A model generated the notes under the pieces. That model was not told the DNA's origin and ran no database searches. It saw only the letters and a list, made by a program, of their open reading frames with translations. Positions 1 to 8,853 of a stretch of DNA of 64,000 nt are shown here, piece after piece (within the stretch, counting starts at the first letter, position 1; each line of letters begins with the position of its first letter). The position numbers and the translations under genes were made by a program. This DNA is from Paraburkholderia susongensis (GTDB taxonomy: Bacteria; Pseudomonadota; Gammaproteobacteria; Burkholderiales; Burkholderiaceae), in contig NZ_FXAT01000006.1 in assembly GCF_900177725.1 (NCBI RefSeq), positions 372,001 through 436,000 of the forward strand, read 5' to 3'.

Positions 1-1
1 T

Positions 2-34
2 CCTGCGAACTGCCCCTTCTGGAACGCGCGATGA
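2..34 (+). CDS. 3' end of an upstream gene (partial)
   Basis: An open frame enters from the left edge and reads PANCPFWNAR before a TGA at 32-34. That stop overlaps the ATG of the next gene in an ATGA arrangement, typical of translationally coupled genes. The neighbour is a DhaL-type subunit, so a DhaK-type dihydroxyacetone kinase subunit is the natural guess. Ten residues cannot prove it. Confidence 0.3.
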   Translation, partial: PANCPFWNAR

Positions 35-639
35 CGATCAATGCAACAGAACTGAAGAATGCAATCGCGCGCGCGTGTGGCGGACTACATGCCGCCGCGC
101 CGCAACTCAATGCTCTCGACGGACTGCTCGGCGACGGCGACCTCGGCGCCACGCTGGACAAGTGTGCGACCGAAGTCGAGGCCGCTTTGCCTCTCATGAG
201 TGACACGCTGAGCGACGTTTTTAGTCGCGCCGCGCTTGGCTGCGCGAACGCTTCAGGGTCGAGCTTCGGCACGCTGCTCGCGCAGGCGCTGCTTACCGCG
301 GCGAAGCAGAGCGAGCAGACTACTGAACTCACGCGTGAGAATGTGATTGCCATCATTCGGCGCGTAACCGATGTGCTGTCCGCAAGAGGCGGCGCCAGGC
401 TGGGCGACAAGACGGTGCTGGACACGCTGAATGCGGTGGGGGATGCGCTTGAAGCGCTCGAAGTCGGAACGGCGTCCGATGCCTGGAAGCGTGTCGCGTG
501 CGGAGCGATCGAAGAGACACTCAGCGCGTTTCGCGGCCGTCCGAATCGCATTGGACGCGCGCGAATGTTCGCGGAGCGCTCGGTGGGGCAGGACGATCCG
601 GGGATGGTCGCGCTGCTGCGTATGGCGCAGAGCCTTTGA
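31..639 (+). CDS. DhaL-like dihydroxyacetone kinase ADP-binding subunit
   Basis: A 202-residue protein of the DAK2/DhaL family. Such subunits hold ADP/ATP through Mg ions and phosphorylate dihydroxyacetone or a related triose or tetrose bound covalently on DhaK. The metal-binding GDGDLG motif is at residues 34-39 (GDGDHG in most members), a GARLGDKT loop lies near residue 120, and the C-terminus carries the family's GRARMFAERSVG-DDPG signature. The length is normal for a stand-alone DhaL. The start overlaps the stop of an upstream frame (ATGA), implying an operon with the missing kinase subunit. Whether the donor is ATP or a PTS phosphoprotein cannot be told, since DhaM is not in the window. 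Confidence 0.85.
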   Translation: MTINATELKNAIARACGGLHAAAPQLNALDGLLGDGDLGATLDKCATEVEAALPLMSDTLSDVFSRAALGCANASGSSFGTLLAQALLTAAKQSEQTTELTRENVIAIIRRVTDVLSARGGARLGDKTVLDTLNAVGDALEALEVGTASDAWKRVACGAIEETLSAFRGRPNRIGRARMFAERSVGQDDPGMVALLRMAQSL

Positions 640-879
640 CGCTCGCTCGGGTATGAACGTCTCAAACCGCTCCAGGCGACAGGCGCACCTCAATTCGGCT
701 CGCTGAGGAATCAGCCGGAGCGAGCCTTCTCCAGATTCAAGTTCCCTGAATCGCACGAGTTGCGAGGAGAGCGTTCGACTCAGAAAGCGCGCGAATGAAC
801 GATCCCGACAGATGTAGCACAGGCAATCGTTTCGATTTCTCTGAATCGATAATAAATAGTATGACTAAGGAAAAAAATA

Positions 880-2067
880 ATGAAAAAATTGGCTTCGGTA
901 GCGGTATTGAGCGTCTTGGGCGCGAGCGCCTCGCAGGCTATGGCGCAAGGTTCAGTCACATTGTATGGCCTGGTCGACGCAGGCCTAAGTTACGTCAGCA
1001 ATCTGAATGGCGCGCATGCGTGGCAGGCGACGACCGGCAAGGCCAGCGGCTCGCGATTCGGGCTTCGTGGCACTGAAGATCTGGGCGGCGGTCTGAGCGC
1101 AGTCTTCACGCTGGAAAATGGATTCGGTGCGACGAACGGCACGTTGGGTCAGGCGGGTCGTCTGTTCGGCCGGCAAGCGTTCGTGGGCCTCAGTTCGAAC
1201 AGGATCGGCACGCTCACTGTCGGACGGCAATACGACGCAATCGCGGATCTGGTGGCGCCGCTTTTCGGACCGGGCTTCTGGTCGACATCGGCTCACATCG
1301 GCGACAACGACAATCTCAACCAGTTCTTTCGCCTGAACAACACGGTCAAATTCCGTTCGATCAATTTTTATGGCGTCTCCGTCGACGGCGTTTATTCACT
1401 CAGCAATCAGGCCGCAGGAAACGAAGGGACCGGATTCGGCAATAACCGCGCGTGGGCGCTGTCTGCGAACTACGTGAACGGTCCGTTTTCCATCGGTGCG
1501 GGGTATCTTCAGCTCGATCATCCGAACGCAGTCTCCAATACCGGCGGAGCGGTTGGCGGCGCGTCGACCAGCAACGGCGACGACTACAGCTCGGTCTTCT
1601 TCTATGGAATGGATGGCGGTGTCCGGCGTCAGCGCATCTTCGCTGCTGGCACCAGCTATGTCTTCGGCAGTGTCACCGCTGGTTTCGGCTATAGCCTGTC
1701 GGACATCCAATACAACGACGGCGCAAGGCGGCGCCTCAACAACTACGAAGCGAACCTGCGCTATCAGCTGACACCGGCTGTCCAGCTCATCGGGGTCTAC
1801 GCATTCACGGATGGTCACGCGACCAATCTTCCCGGCGCTTCCTCGGATAGCCTGCATCCGAAATGGCATCAATTCACGCTGGGCGCTGATTACCTCCTGA
1901 GCAAGCGCACCGATATCTATGTGTCCGCGGTGTATCAGAAGGCGGTCGGCGATGCCTCGACGCTCATCAATGGCGAATATCGGACGGTCGCCAGCATCGT
2001 GTATGCGGGCACATCTTCGTCGGCCAGTCAGATCGCGGTGTTTACGGGGATCCGGCATCGATTCTGA
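880..2067 (+). CDS. Burkholderia-type outer-membrane porin
   Basis: A 395-residue general diffusion porin of the Gram-negative porin_4/OmpC-like family, predicted to form a 16-strand trimeric barrel in the outer membrane. Residues 1-22 form a clear signal peptide ending ASQAMA, followed by QGSVTLYGLVDAGL, the usual first strand in Burkholderia porins. The protein ends in Phe (GIRHRF), the normal outer-membrane insertion signal. The start is set by an AAGGA run about 8 bases upstream of the ATG. It stands alone, with about 240 bases of leader. Substrate preference cannot be read from the sequence. Confidence 0.93.
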   Translation: MKKLASVAVLSVLGASASQAMAQGSVTLYGLVDAGLSYVSNLNGAHAWQATTGKASGSRFGLRGTEDLGGGLSAVFTLENGFGATNGTLGQAGRLFGRQAFVGLSSNRIGTLTVGRQYDAIADLVAPLFGPGFWSTSAHIGDNDNLNQFFRLNNTVKFRSINFYGVSVDGVYSLSNQAAGNEGTGFGNNRAWALSANYVNGPFSIGAGYLQLDHPNAVSNTGGAVGGASTSNGDDYSSVFFYGMDGGVRRQRIFAAGTSYVFGSVTAGFGYSLSDIQYNDGARRRLNNYEANLRYQLTPAVQLIGVYAFTDGHATNLPGASSDSLHPKWHQFTLGADYLLSKRTDIYVSAVYQKAVGDASTLINGEYRTVASIVYAGTSSSASQIAVFTGIRHRF

Positions 2068-2158
2068 GTCGCAGCGCAGTTGGCGTGGGCCCGCTTCGCG
2101 ATGCACCGTGACGGTTTCGAGCGTCGCCTGGCGGCCCGTCGCATCTTCTTACTGGACA

Positions 2159-2330
2159 TCATTCCGGCAGCGCGCCGACGAGTTCGTCCACCGTTGCTGG
2201 CATGAACAAAGTGTCGTTGATCAGTTGGATTGCGCCGATCAGGCTCGCTTCCCGGTCCAGGCTGCTGTTGATGATCTGCACCTTGCAGTTGGCAAGCGGT
2301 AGCGAGCGCCGGTAGACTGATCTGGCATTG
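2159..2330 (-). pseudogene. C-terminal remnant of a ROK-like protein
   Basis: Read on the - strand, the frame ending at a TGA (2159-2161) gives LANCKVQIINSSLDREASLI followed by GAIQLIND. This resembles the C-terminal helix-strand end of ROK-family sugar kinases and repressors. No start codon, ATP-binding motif or zinc motif is present upstream, so only about 55 residues survive. The FrcK-like gene just downstream often neighbours ROK regulators of sugar uptake, which fits a decayed sugar operon. The assignment rests on a short stretch. Confidence 0.4.
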
Positions 2331-2338
2331 CGCTCACG

Positions 2339-2593
2339 ATGGTCGGTCTGGACGTCACGAGCCCGGCGAAACAGACCGTGCTGGACGACCCGCCGGCGAT
2401 CACGGTCTGCGCGGCCCCATCACGTTCGAGAGTTTCTTCCCGGCAGTGGTCGCGCAAGGCTTATCTGCCGACCTGGCCGTGTGGCGTAACCTGTGGGACG
2501 ATGGCATGGATCTGGCGCGCCAGGCGAGCAGCTTTGTCGCCACGCACGCGAAAGCCGCGGCGATGCGCGCCGCAACCACGAATGACCAATGAC
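2339..2593 (+). pseudogene. Decayed gene scraps (possible nucleoside hydrolase and unknown C-terminus)
   Basis: At 2339 the + strand reads MVGLDVTSPAKQTVL, matching the MVGLDVT segment common in inosine/uridine-type nucleoside hydrolases. In another frame from about 2418 an unrelated-looking tail begins GPITFESFFPAVVAQG and ends at a TGA at 2591-2593 just before the kinase gene. The two pieces are out of frame with each other and neither has a full domain, so I read them as remnants joined by deletion and frameshift. The family of the second piece is not recognised. Confidence 0.35.
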
Positions 2594-2605
2594 AGGGTGC
2601 TGTGC

Positions 2606-3229
2606 ATGACGATCGAATCCCATCTCCAACGCATCCGCAAGAAGATCGCTGGCGGTGCGCGCGTAATCATTGGGTTGACGGGTGCGCCAGGCGCAGGCAA
2701 GTCGACGCTCGCGCAGGCGCTGCTCGAGCGCCTTGCGGGCCAGGCGGTCGTCGTTCCGATGGACGGCTTTCATCTCGCGAACGTCGAGCTGGCCCGGCTC
2801 GGCAGAGCGGACCGGAAGGGCGCGGAAGATACCTTCGACAGCGCGGGCTATGTCGCGCTCCTGCGCCGCCTGCGCGCGCCGCACGCGGACGAGATCGTCT
2901 ACGCGCCGCTGTTCCGGCGCGAGATCGAGGAGCCCATCGCCAATGCGATTCCGGTGCTGCCCGGCACGCCGGTGATTATCACCGAGGGCAATTATCTGCT
3001 GCTCGACCAGGGTCATTGGCGGTATGTGCGCGAGCTGCTCGACGAGATCTGGTTCGTCGATATCGACAGCGAGCTGCGTCGTGAGCGGCTGGTTGCACGG
3101 CATATGGAATTCGGCCGGTCCGCCCGGGCGGCGGCCGAGTGGGTCGAACGCACGGACGAGCCGAACGCACGGTTGATCGAGTCGACGCGCGTTCGAGCGG
3201 ATTATGTGATCAGCATTGGGGCGAGCTGA
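2606..3229 (+). CDS. FrcK/PanK-like P-loop nucleoside or sugar kinase
   Basis: A 207-residue kinase of the phosphoribulokinase/uridine-kinase/pantothenate-kinase fold. The Walker A motif GAPGAGKS is at residues 26-33, PMDGFH at 51-56 is the usual acidic/His loop of this family, and EGNYLLL follows near residue 130. Proteins annotated FrcK or YggC look like this and sit in sugar ABC-transporter operons; their true substrate is often unknown. Here the transporter is absent and the upstream genes are decayed, so the gene may be an orphan. An ATG at 2582 in frame is an alternative start; 2606 begins at the conserved MTIESHLQR. Confidence 0.75.
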   Translation: MTIESHLQRIRKKIAGGARVIIGLTGAPGAGKSTLAQALLERLAGQAVVVPMDGFHLANVELARLGRADRKGAEDTFDSAGYVALLRRLRAPHADEIVYAPLFRREIEEPIANAIPVLPGTPVIITEGNYLLLDQGHWRYVRELLDEIWFVDIDSELRRERLVARHMEFGRSARAAAEWVERTDEPNARLIESTRVRADYVISIGAS

Positions 3230-3599
3230 CGGACACAGGTTTACGGTCTCGTCGAAGTCCGGCGAGACGATTGCTTCAAACTGCCATCGGGCAGCTCGTG
3301 CCGGCGAGGGAAACGGAAGCTCAATGGCGGCACGATATCCTGCTGCGCAGCTATCCCGCAACGCCCACGTCCTAAGCCTGTCCTGAATCAGCGTCCTTCC
3401 CACCGGAAAATATAAGATTTTTCCGAGTCTATTTATTCTTGCCGCGTCATACAATCCGTGCGCACGTTGGACTGGAGAAATATCTGACGACGGTTTTGTC
3501 CGTTTCCAGGTGGTGTGACAAGGCGTTGTTTTTTGTAGATGTGTGCGTGCCCGGGGCTTGGCATGCAAAGGGATTTGCCAGCATAGCCATGGAGTACAA
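3230..3599. other. Intergenic stretch before the response regulator
   Basis: No convincing gene. A minus-strand frame stays open through about 3236-3400 and reads protein-like, but it has no recognisable domain and no clean start. The right part is AT-rich for this genome. It contains a 7-bp inverted repeat CGGAAAA/TTTTCCG (3404-3410 and 3419-3425) enclosing TATAAGAT, followed by a T-rich run. This is probably the promoter or leader of the response-regulator gene, or a terminator for the kinase. Confidence 0.4.
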
Positions 3600-4244
3600 G
3601 TGAGGAAAATAAGAGTGGGTATTGCCGACGATCATCCGTTTATTCTGCTGGGTGTCGAGCATATCCTTCAGTCCTGTACGGACATCGAGACCTGTTTCAA
3701 GAGCGAAAGCATCGGCCAGTTGCTCGATCTGCTGGTGGAAGTACCGGTGGAGGTCCTCTTGTGCGACTACGAGTTCGAGGGCGATTCCTATGCCGATGGC
3801 CTGAACCTGCTCGACCGGATCCAGCGCGTCTCTCCTGCCACGCAGGTTGTGTTTCTGAGTTCGCATTGTTCCACGTATATCGTTTCCGCAGCCCTCAATT
3901 CCGGTGCGGCGGGCTTCATCGGCAAGGGACGCGAAGGTTTCGTCAATCTCGCCACTGCTGTTCGTACCGTGAGAAACGGGAGCATCTATCTGCCCGACTC
4001 CCTCGCGAACAGGATCCTGTTTACCGCCGGCCGCACGACGGAGACCAGTTCCTCTCGGAGTGCATTGTCTGAAAAAGAGGCGACGGTCGTAAGAATGATC
4101 TGCGATGGGATGTCGATCAGTGCGATTGCTAAACGGCTCAAACGCAGCCCGAAGACAGTTAGCAATCAGAAGAATGCCGGTATGAAGAAGCTTGGTGCAA
4201 AAAACGATATCGAGCTTGTTACAATCATGCGCGAGTGGAATTGA
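3600..4244 (+). CDS. RcsB/BvgA-like LuxR-family response regulator
   Basis: A 214-residue two-domain DNA-binding response regulator. The receiver has the acidic pair D10-D11, phospho-acceptor Asp at residue 56 (CDYEF) and a conserved Lys in FIGKG near 108. The C-terminal GerE-type helix-turn-helix begins LSEKEATVVRMICDG at about residue 150 and contains SISAIAKRLKRSPKTVS, close to the RcsB style. I chose the GTG at 3600 because GGAG lies five bases upstream and the receiver begins immediately; the longer frame from 3543 adds a non-domain leader. It is transcribed toward the fimbrial operon and is the obvious candidate to control it. The hybrid kinase at 41476-44862 is the likely phosphodonor, by inference only. 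Confidence 0.88.
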   Translation: MRKIRVGIADDHPFILLGVEHILQSCTDIETCFKSESIGQLLDLLVEVPVEVLLCDYEFEGDSYADGLNLLDRIQRVSPATQVVFLSSHCSTYIVSAALNSGAAGFIGKGREGFVNLATAVRTVRNGSIYLPDSLANRILFTAGRTTETSSSRSALSEKEATVVRMICDGMSISAIAKRLKRSPKTVSNQKNAGMKKLGAKNDIELVTIMREWN

Positions 4245-4385
4245 TCGCGGCCCTCGTCCGTCTTTCCTCGTGGCATTAATAGTTCTCTCTTCCCTCTCCC
4301 CCTTTCAGAATTTTTGACCTGACTGTTGATGCAGTGAGGTGCACAGGCGCGCTTTTTTCTTAGTCAGGCTCAAGCAGATCTTCAT

Positions 4386-4430
4386 TTTGGGCGACGGCCT
4401 ATTAACAGCGATCCGTCCCGATGACATCAT
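4386..4430 (+). promoter_or_regulatory. fimA promoter with shared GGGC-GACG-GCC dyad
   Basis: TTTTGGGCGACGGCCTATTA holds the dyad GGGC (4389-4392), GACG, GCCT (4397-4400). A CATCAT hexamer, four of six matches to a -10 box, starts at 4425, 30.5 bases from the dyad centre. The same dyad and the same distance recur upstream of tssB and in the tagK/clpV region. If CATCAT is the -10, the dyad is centred near -42, a typical activator position. The right arm is imperfect here (GCCT rather than GCCC). Confidence 0.6.
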
Positions 4431-4513
4431 TCCTCTACCTTGATGATCGCTGGATGCGCCGGCTTTACAAGGATCTGTAGTCTGAAATCACAACAGGAAG
4501 AGGATTCAATCTG

Positions 4514-5053
4514 ATGAAAAAGCAAGTCACGCAACTGATGATTGCACTGATGGGCCTGTCTGCCGCGTCGATGGTTTTTGCGCAAGCAGCACCGGGTACG
4601 GGACGGGTAACGTTCAATGGTCAACTGACCGACGACACCTGTGTGATCAATGCTGGCGACGAAGACCAGACGGTCACGCTGGACACGCTTTCTTCGCAAT
4701 CGCTGGCTGTCGCCGGGCAAGTCGCTGGTTCGAGGATGTTCGACATTTCGGTTTCGCAGTGCCCATCGACGCTGAGCAACGTCGCTGCGCATTTCGAGAC
4801 AACGAATATGAACCCGAGTACTCGCAATGCGATCAACCAGGCTAGCGCTTCGCCGGCTCAAAACGTGGAAGTGCAATTGCTTGACAGCAATGGCACGACG
4901 CCGATTCTGCTCGGCAGCACGGGTACGTTCGTGCCTATCGACGCCACGGCCGGCACCGCGAAGATGAGCTACGGCGGCCAGTACTATGCAACGGGCAAGA
5001 GCACGGCCGGTAATGTGACGGCAATCGTTCGTTATACGTTGGCATACCAGTAA
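4514..5053 (+). CDS. Major fimbrial subunit (type 1 pilin family)
   Basis: A 179-residue chaperone-usher pilin. The signal peptide ends around AASMVFA/QA. The mature N-terminus APGTGRVTFNGQLTDDTC gives the alternating donor strand and first Cys, and a second Cys (SQCPS) forms the usual disulphide. The C-terminus ends VRYTLAYQ, with the penultimate Tyr motif needed for chaperone binding. AGGAAGAGG precedes the ATG. As the first pilin gene, followed by chaperone and usher, it is most likely the rod subunit. About 270 bases of leader carry the shared dyad promoter. Confidence 0.9.
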   Translation: MKKQVTQLMIALMGLSAASMVFAQAAPGTGRVTFNGQLTDDTCVINAGDEDQTVTLDTLSSQSLAVAGQVAGSRMFDISVSQCPSTLSNVAAHFETTNMNPSTRNAINQASASPAQNVEVQLLDSNGTTPILLGSTGTFVPIDATAGTAKMSYGGQYYATGKSTAGNVTAIVRYTLAYQ

Positions 5054-5143
5054 GCCAGTCAAAGCTGAATGACATCGGGTTGCTTTTCCATTTCGAAGGC
5101 AGCCCGGGTCGACGTTTCGGCTATTCGGTCGCTGGAGGAGCGT

Positions 5144-5917
5144 ATGCGTTCTATGAAGTTTCGTTTCCTGACGGTTGTCGCAGCCGCCTGTAGTGCAGTG
5201 ACGTTTGCTGCGCAGGCTGCTATCACGATTACCGGTACACGAGTCATCTATCCGGCTCAAAACCGCGAGGTCAATGTTCGACTGAACAACGTCGACAGTC
5301 GCCCAGTCCTGGTTCAGGCCTGGCTTGACGACGGCGATGCCGCGGCCGCCCCGAATGAAATCAAGGTGCCATTTGCGCTGCTGCCATCGGTATTTCGGGT
5401 CGAGCCTCATAGGGGGCAGGCTTTGCGCATCATGTTCACGGGTGGCGACATGCCGAAAGACCGTGAGTCGGTTTATTGGCTGAACGTGCTGGAAATTCCG
5501 CCCAAGCCTAAGGACTCGGATAGTCGCAACATGATCCAGCTCGCGTTCCGCACCCGCATCAAGATGTTCTACCGGCCGGCATCGTTGCTCGACGATCCGA
5601 CGGCGGGGCGTGCACTACTCAAATGGCATGTCGATTCGGGTGACAAGGGCGAGCGCGTTATCCGGCTGGACAACCCTTCGCCTTACTACATCTCTATCGG
5701 CAAAGTCGATGTGACGGCGGGAAATAAAACAGTTTCCCTGCGGCCTGACATGGCTCCGCCGTTTGGGCACGTCGATTTCGTGCCGCAGGCGGGAAAGCTC
5801 GATATCAAGGTTCCTGCAACGGTTTCCTACACGGTTCTGAACGACTTCGGCACAGAGATCAAGGATTCGGCAGAACTTGAAGATGCGCAGAAAGTAGAAG
5901 TGCAGAAAAACCAATAA
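5144..5917 (+). CDS. Periplasmic fimbrial chaperone
   Basis: A PapD/FimC-like chaperone of 257 residues from the ATG at 5144. That start is chosen because GGAGGAG ends at 5140 and a signal peptide (MRSMKFRF...AAQA) follows directly; the longer frame from 5069 adds unrelated residues. The mature protein starts AITITGTRVIYPAQNREV, the typical first strand of the N-terminal immunoglobulin domain. VYWLNVLEIPPKP is the conserved core signature before the F1-G1 loop. It receives pilins in the periplasm and passes them to the usher encoded next. The ATG at 5153 is an alternative start. Confidence 0.9.
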   Translation: MRSMKFRFLTVVAAACSAVTFAAQAAITITGTRVIYPAQNREVNVRLNNVDSRPVLVQAWLDDGDAAAAPNEIKVPFALLPSVFRVEPHRGQALRIMFTGGDMPKDRESVYWLNVLEIPPKPKDSDSRNMIQLAFRTRIKMFYRPASLLDDPTAGRALLKWHVDSGDKGERVIRLDNPSPYYISIGKVDVTAGNKTVSLRPDMAPPFGHVDFVPQAGKLDIKVPATVSYTVLNDFGTEIKDSAELEDAQKVEVQKNQ

Positions 5918-5929
5918 TCGGATTACGGA

Positions 5930-8770
5930 ATGTCGGGTGTGCGGAATAACAAGACGGCGGTGGGATCGGAGCTCGGTGGCGTCCCTTTTAGATGTCATCC
6001 GCTCGCTTGGGCGGCAATCGTGGCGTCAGGGTGTTGGGCATTTTCTGCGAATTCCGCGCATGCCGCTTGCGTGACGGACCAATCAGGAGCAGGAGTGTCC
6101 GGTGATTGTACGGCGCCCGAGTTGCCGCAGCAGGCCGCGACCACCAGCACGGAACCTGCGCCTGCGGTGGGGACAGCCATAGCGCCGACTCCTGATGCGG
6201 CGCCAGTGGAGCCTCCACAGGAGGTCGAGTTCAACCCGGCGTTCTTCAGTGGCAATGTTGCCGATCTGTCGCGCTATACGCGGGGTAACCCCGTCGCTCC
6301 CGGACTCTATCCGCTTGAACTCTTCGTTAACGGCCACAAGAGTGGACGTTTCGACGTCCAGTTTCAGGCGGTGCCGGGTTCGGATATTGCCGTGCCATGC
6401 TTCACGATGGCTAATCTCGACCGGATAGGGGTGGATACCAGCCGCCTGCTCGAGCGCCTCAAGGAAGCAGGCAAGGCTGACTCTGGTGACACGGAATCTG
6501 CATCACTGTGCATGCCGCTGTCGGAAACTGTGCCCGGTTCAGTCGCGTCGTTCAATACCGCGGACCTGCAACTCGATCTCTCGATTCCGCAAATCGAAAT
6601 GCGCAAGGAGGCCATTGGCTATGTCGACCCTTCCCGGTGGGACGACGGCATCAATGCGGGCTTTCTGCAGTACAGTCTCGCGAGCTACACCAGTCACCAG
6701 AACAATAGCGGCACCGATCTGAACAGTGCCTATCTCGGCTTGCAGAGCGGGATCAATATTGACGGCTGGCGTTTGCGCCAGTGGTCCACGGCAAGCTGGC
6801 AGAACCGCTCGTCGGGCATGCACTGGCAAAGTGTCGCGTTGTTCGCACAGCACGACATTACGGCGCTTAAGAGCCAGTTGACGATTGGTGACAGTTCGAC
6901 GAGCGGCGACGTCTTCGATTCGTTCAACGTGCGCGGCGTGCAGCTTTCGAGCGACGACCGCATGTTGCCGGATTCGATGCGCTCTTACGCACCGGTAGTG
7001 CGCGGCGTGGCTGATACGAATGCGCGGGTCACCGTACGCCAGAACAACATCATCGTGAGCGAGACCAGCGTGCCTCCCGGGCCGTTCGAATTGAGCGACC
7101 TGCCGGCCACCGGCTACGGCGGCGATTTTCAGGTCACCATAACGGAATCCGACGGCCGTCAGCGGACCTTTCTCGTGCCGTTCGCTTCCGTGCCACAGTT
7201 GTTGCGGCCTGGCGTGTCGCGTTTCAACGTGACGGCCGGTGTCTATCGCGATACTGTGCTCGATGCTCATCCCTGGGTGGCGCAGGCGGTTTATCAACGA
7301 GGTATCACGAACCTGTTGACCGGCTATGCCGGCGGTCAGCTTTCCGAAGCGTACTGGGCGGGTCTCGTCGGTGTGGCGCTCAATACGCCGCTTGGTGCGG
7401 TGGCCTTCGATGTAACCACGGCGGGCGTCAATATTCCGGGTGTGTCGAGCGGTCGTCCGGGCTATAGTGCGCGAATCAGCTACAGCAAACTCGTTCCTGG
7501 TCCGAACACGAACTTTTCAGTTGCGGCGTATCGCTATTCGACGGCGCGCTTTTACAGCTTGCGGGACGCGGTCTACGCGCGCCATGGCAACGAGGACATC
7601 GCGGCTTTGTACGACTACCGTACGCGCAGCCGTCTGCAATTGAATATCAACCAGCCGATCGGTCAATCGAGTTCGTTCTATATCTCCGGAAGTTCGCAGA
7701 ACTACTGGGGTAGCGCGAAGGGATACGATCTGCAGTATCAGGTCGGTTTCAACAGTTCGTACAAGCGCGTTTCCTATTCGGTGTATGCGCAACGCACGCG
7801 CCTGCAGAACTCGCAGATCAGCACGCAGGTCGGCGTGAACCTCACCATTCCGCTGGGCCGTGCCGATTCGAATGAACACCATATGTTCGATTACCTGACC
7901 ACCAACCTGTCGGGTGGTTCAGGTGGTGACAGCACGCTTCAGGCTGCGGCTACGGGTAACACGACCAGCGCCACACCGGTTAACTACGGCGTCAACGCGT
8001 CGCGAATCGTCTCCAGCGACAACCGCGCCGTTTCCGCGGGCGGCTACGCGATGTACCGCGCGCCGTTCGGCACCTACAGCGGCAATGCGTCGATCGGCAA
8101 TCAGACGCGTCAGGCCGCATTCAATGCCGACGGCGCGGTGGTCGTGCACAGCGGCGGCGTGACATTGAGTCCGCCGCTGGGTCAGGCGTTCGCGCTCGTC
8201 GAGGCGCAAGGTGCAAAGGGCGGTCGGATCGTCAACGGCCAAGGCGCACGCATCGACAGCAACGGTTATGCGGTGGTGTCTTCGTTGATGCCTTACCGTG
8301 TCAACACAGTGGCGCTCGACCCGAGCGACGTGCCGCTCGACGTCGAACTCGGCAACACGAGTGAAGAGGTGGTACCGCGTGCCAATTCGCTGGTGAAGGT
8401 GAAGATCACGACGACGCAGGGCACACCTATTTTCGCCGAGGTCGAGGACCAGCAAGGCAAAGCTTTGCCCATGGGCACGGAGTTGTTCGACGAAACCGAG
8501 AAATCGGTGGGCATTGTCGGCCAGGGCGGCCTCGCCTATCTGCGTGGCCTCGAAGGCCAAGGCAAGCTGCGCGTGCGCTGGGGCGCCAGCTCGGCCGACG
8601 AGTGCGTGATGGCCTACACGATGCCGGACGACAAGGTGGACAGCAGCCAGCCAACGGGAATCGTCGCGCGTATCAAACTGAACTGCGATCCTGCTTTGGT
8701 GTGGGCTCCTCCAGCGAAGAGCGCTGTAAATCCCTCGTCGGGTGCAGATCTTGCCAATTCTCTTCACTGA
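5930..8770 (+). CDS. Outer-membrane fimbrial usher
   Basis: A 946-residue FimD/PapC-family usher that forms the secretion pore and assembly platform for the fimbria. After a long basic N-terminus and signal (ending NSAHA near residue 45), the mature protein has an unusual Pro/Ala/Thr-rich stretch of about 50 residues with a Cys pair. The normal N-terminal domain motif then begins VEFNPAFFSG. The barrel carries typical blocks such as SYAPVVRGVADTNARVTV and PPGPFELSDLP. The C-terminal domain ends in the usual Cys-containing strands. The gene follows the chaperone by 12 bases. The length is slightly above the family norm because of the N-terminal insert. Confidence 0.92.
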   Translation: MSGVRNNKTAVGSELGGVPFRCHPLAWAAIVASGCWAFSANSAHAACVTDQSGAGVSGDCTAPELPQQAATTSTEPAPAVGTAIAPTPDAAPVEPPQEVEFNPAFFSGNVADLSRYTRGNPVAPGLYPLELFVNGHKSGRFDVQFQAVPGSDIAVPCFTMANLDRIGVDTSRLLERLKEAGKADSGDTESASLCMPLSETVPGSVASFNTADLQLDLSIPQIEMRKEAIGYVDPSRWDDGINAGFLQYSLASYTSHQNNSGTDLNSAYLGLQSGINIDGWRLRQWSTASWQNRSSGMHWQSVALFAQHDITALKSQLTIGDSSTSGDVFDSFNVRGVQLSSDDRMLPDSMRSYAPVVRGVADTNARVTVRQNNIIVSETSVPPGPFELSDLPATGYGGDFQVTITESDGRQRTFLVPFASVPQLLRPGVSRFNVTAGVYRDTVLDAHPWVAQAVYQRGITNLLTGYAGGQLSEAYWAGLVGVALNTPLGAVAFDVTTAGVNIPGVSSGRPGYSARISYSKLVPGPNTNFSVAAYRYSTARFYSLRDAVYARHGNEDIAALYDYRTRSRLQLNINQPIGQSSSFYISGSSQNYWGSAKGYDLQYQVGFNSSYKRVSYSVYAQRTRLQNSQISTQVGVNLTIPLGRADSNEHHMFDYLTTNLSGGSGGDSTLQAAATGNTTSATPVNYGVNASRIVSSDNRAVSAGGYAMYRAPFGTYSGNASIGNQTRQAAFNADGAVVVHSGGVTLSPPLGQAFALVEAQGAKGGRIVNGQGARIDSNGYAVVSSLMPYRVNTVALDPSDVPLDVELGNTSEEVVPRANSLVKVKITTTQGTPIFAEVEDQQGKALPMGTELFDETEKSVGIVGQGGLAYLRGLEGQGKLRVRWGASSADECVMAYTMPDDKVDSSQPTGIVARIKLNCDPALVWAPPAKSAVNPSSGADLANSLH

Positions 8771-8853
8771 TTCGCGAGCCATGGCGCAGAGGGAGCAGAA
8801 ACCTGCTTCAGTGCTATGGCCCCGATGATTGCGCCGACAGTGGGGGTCGGGAA

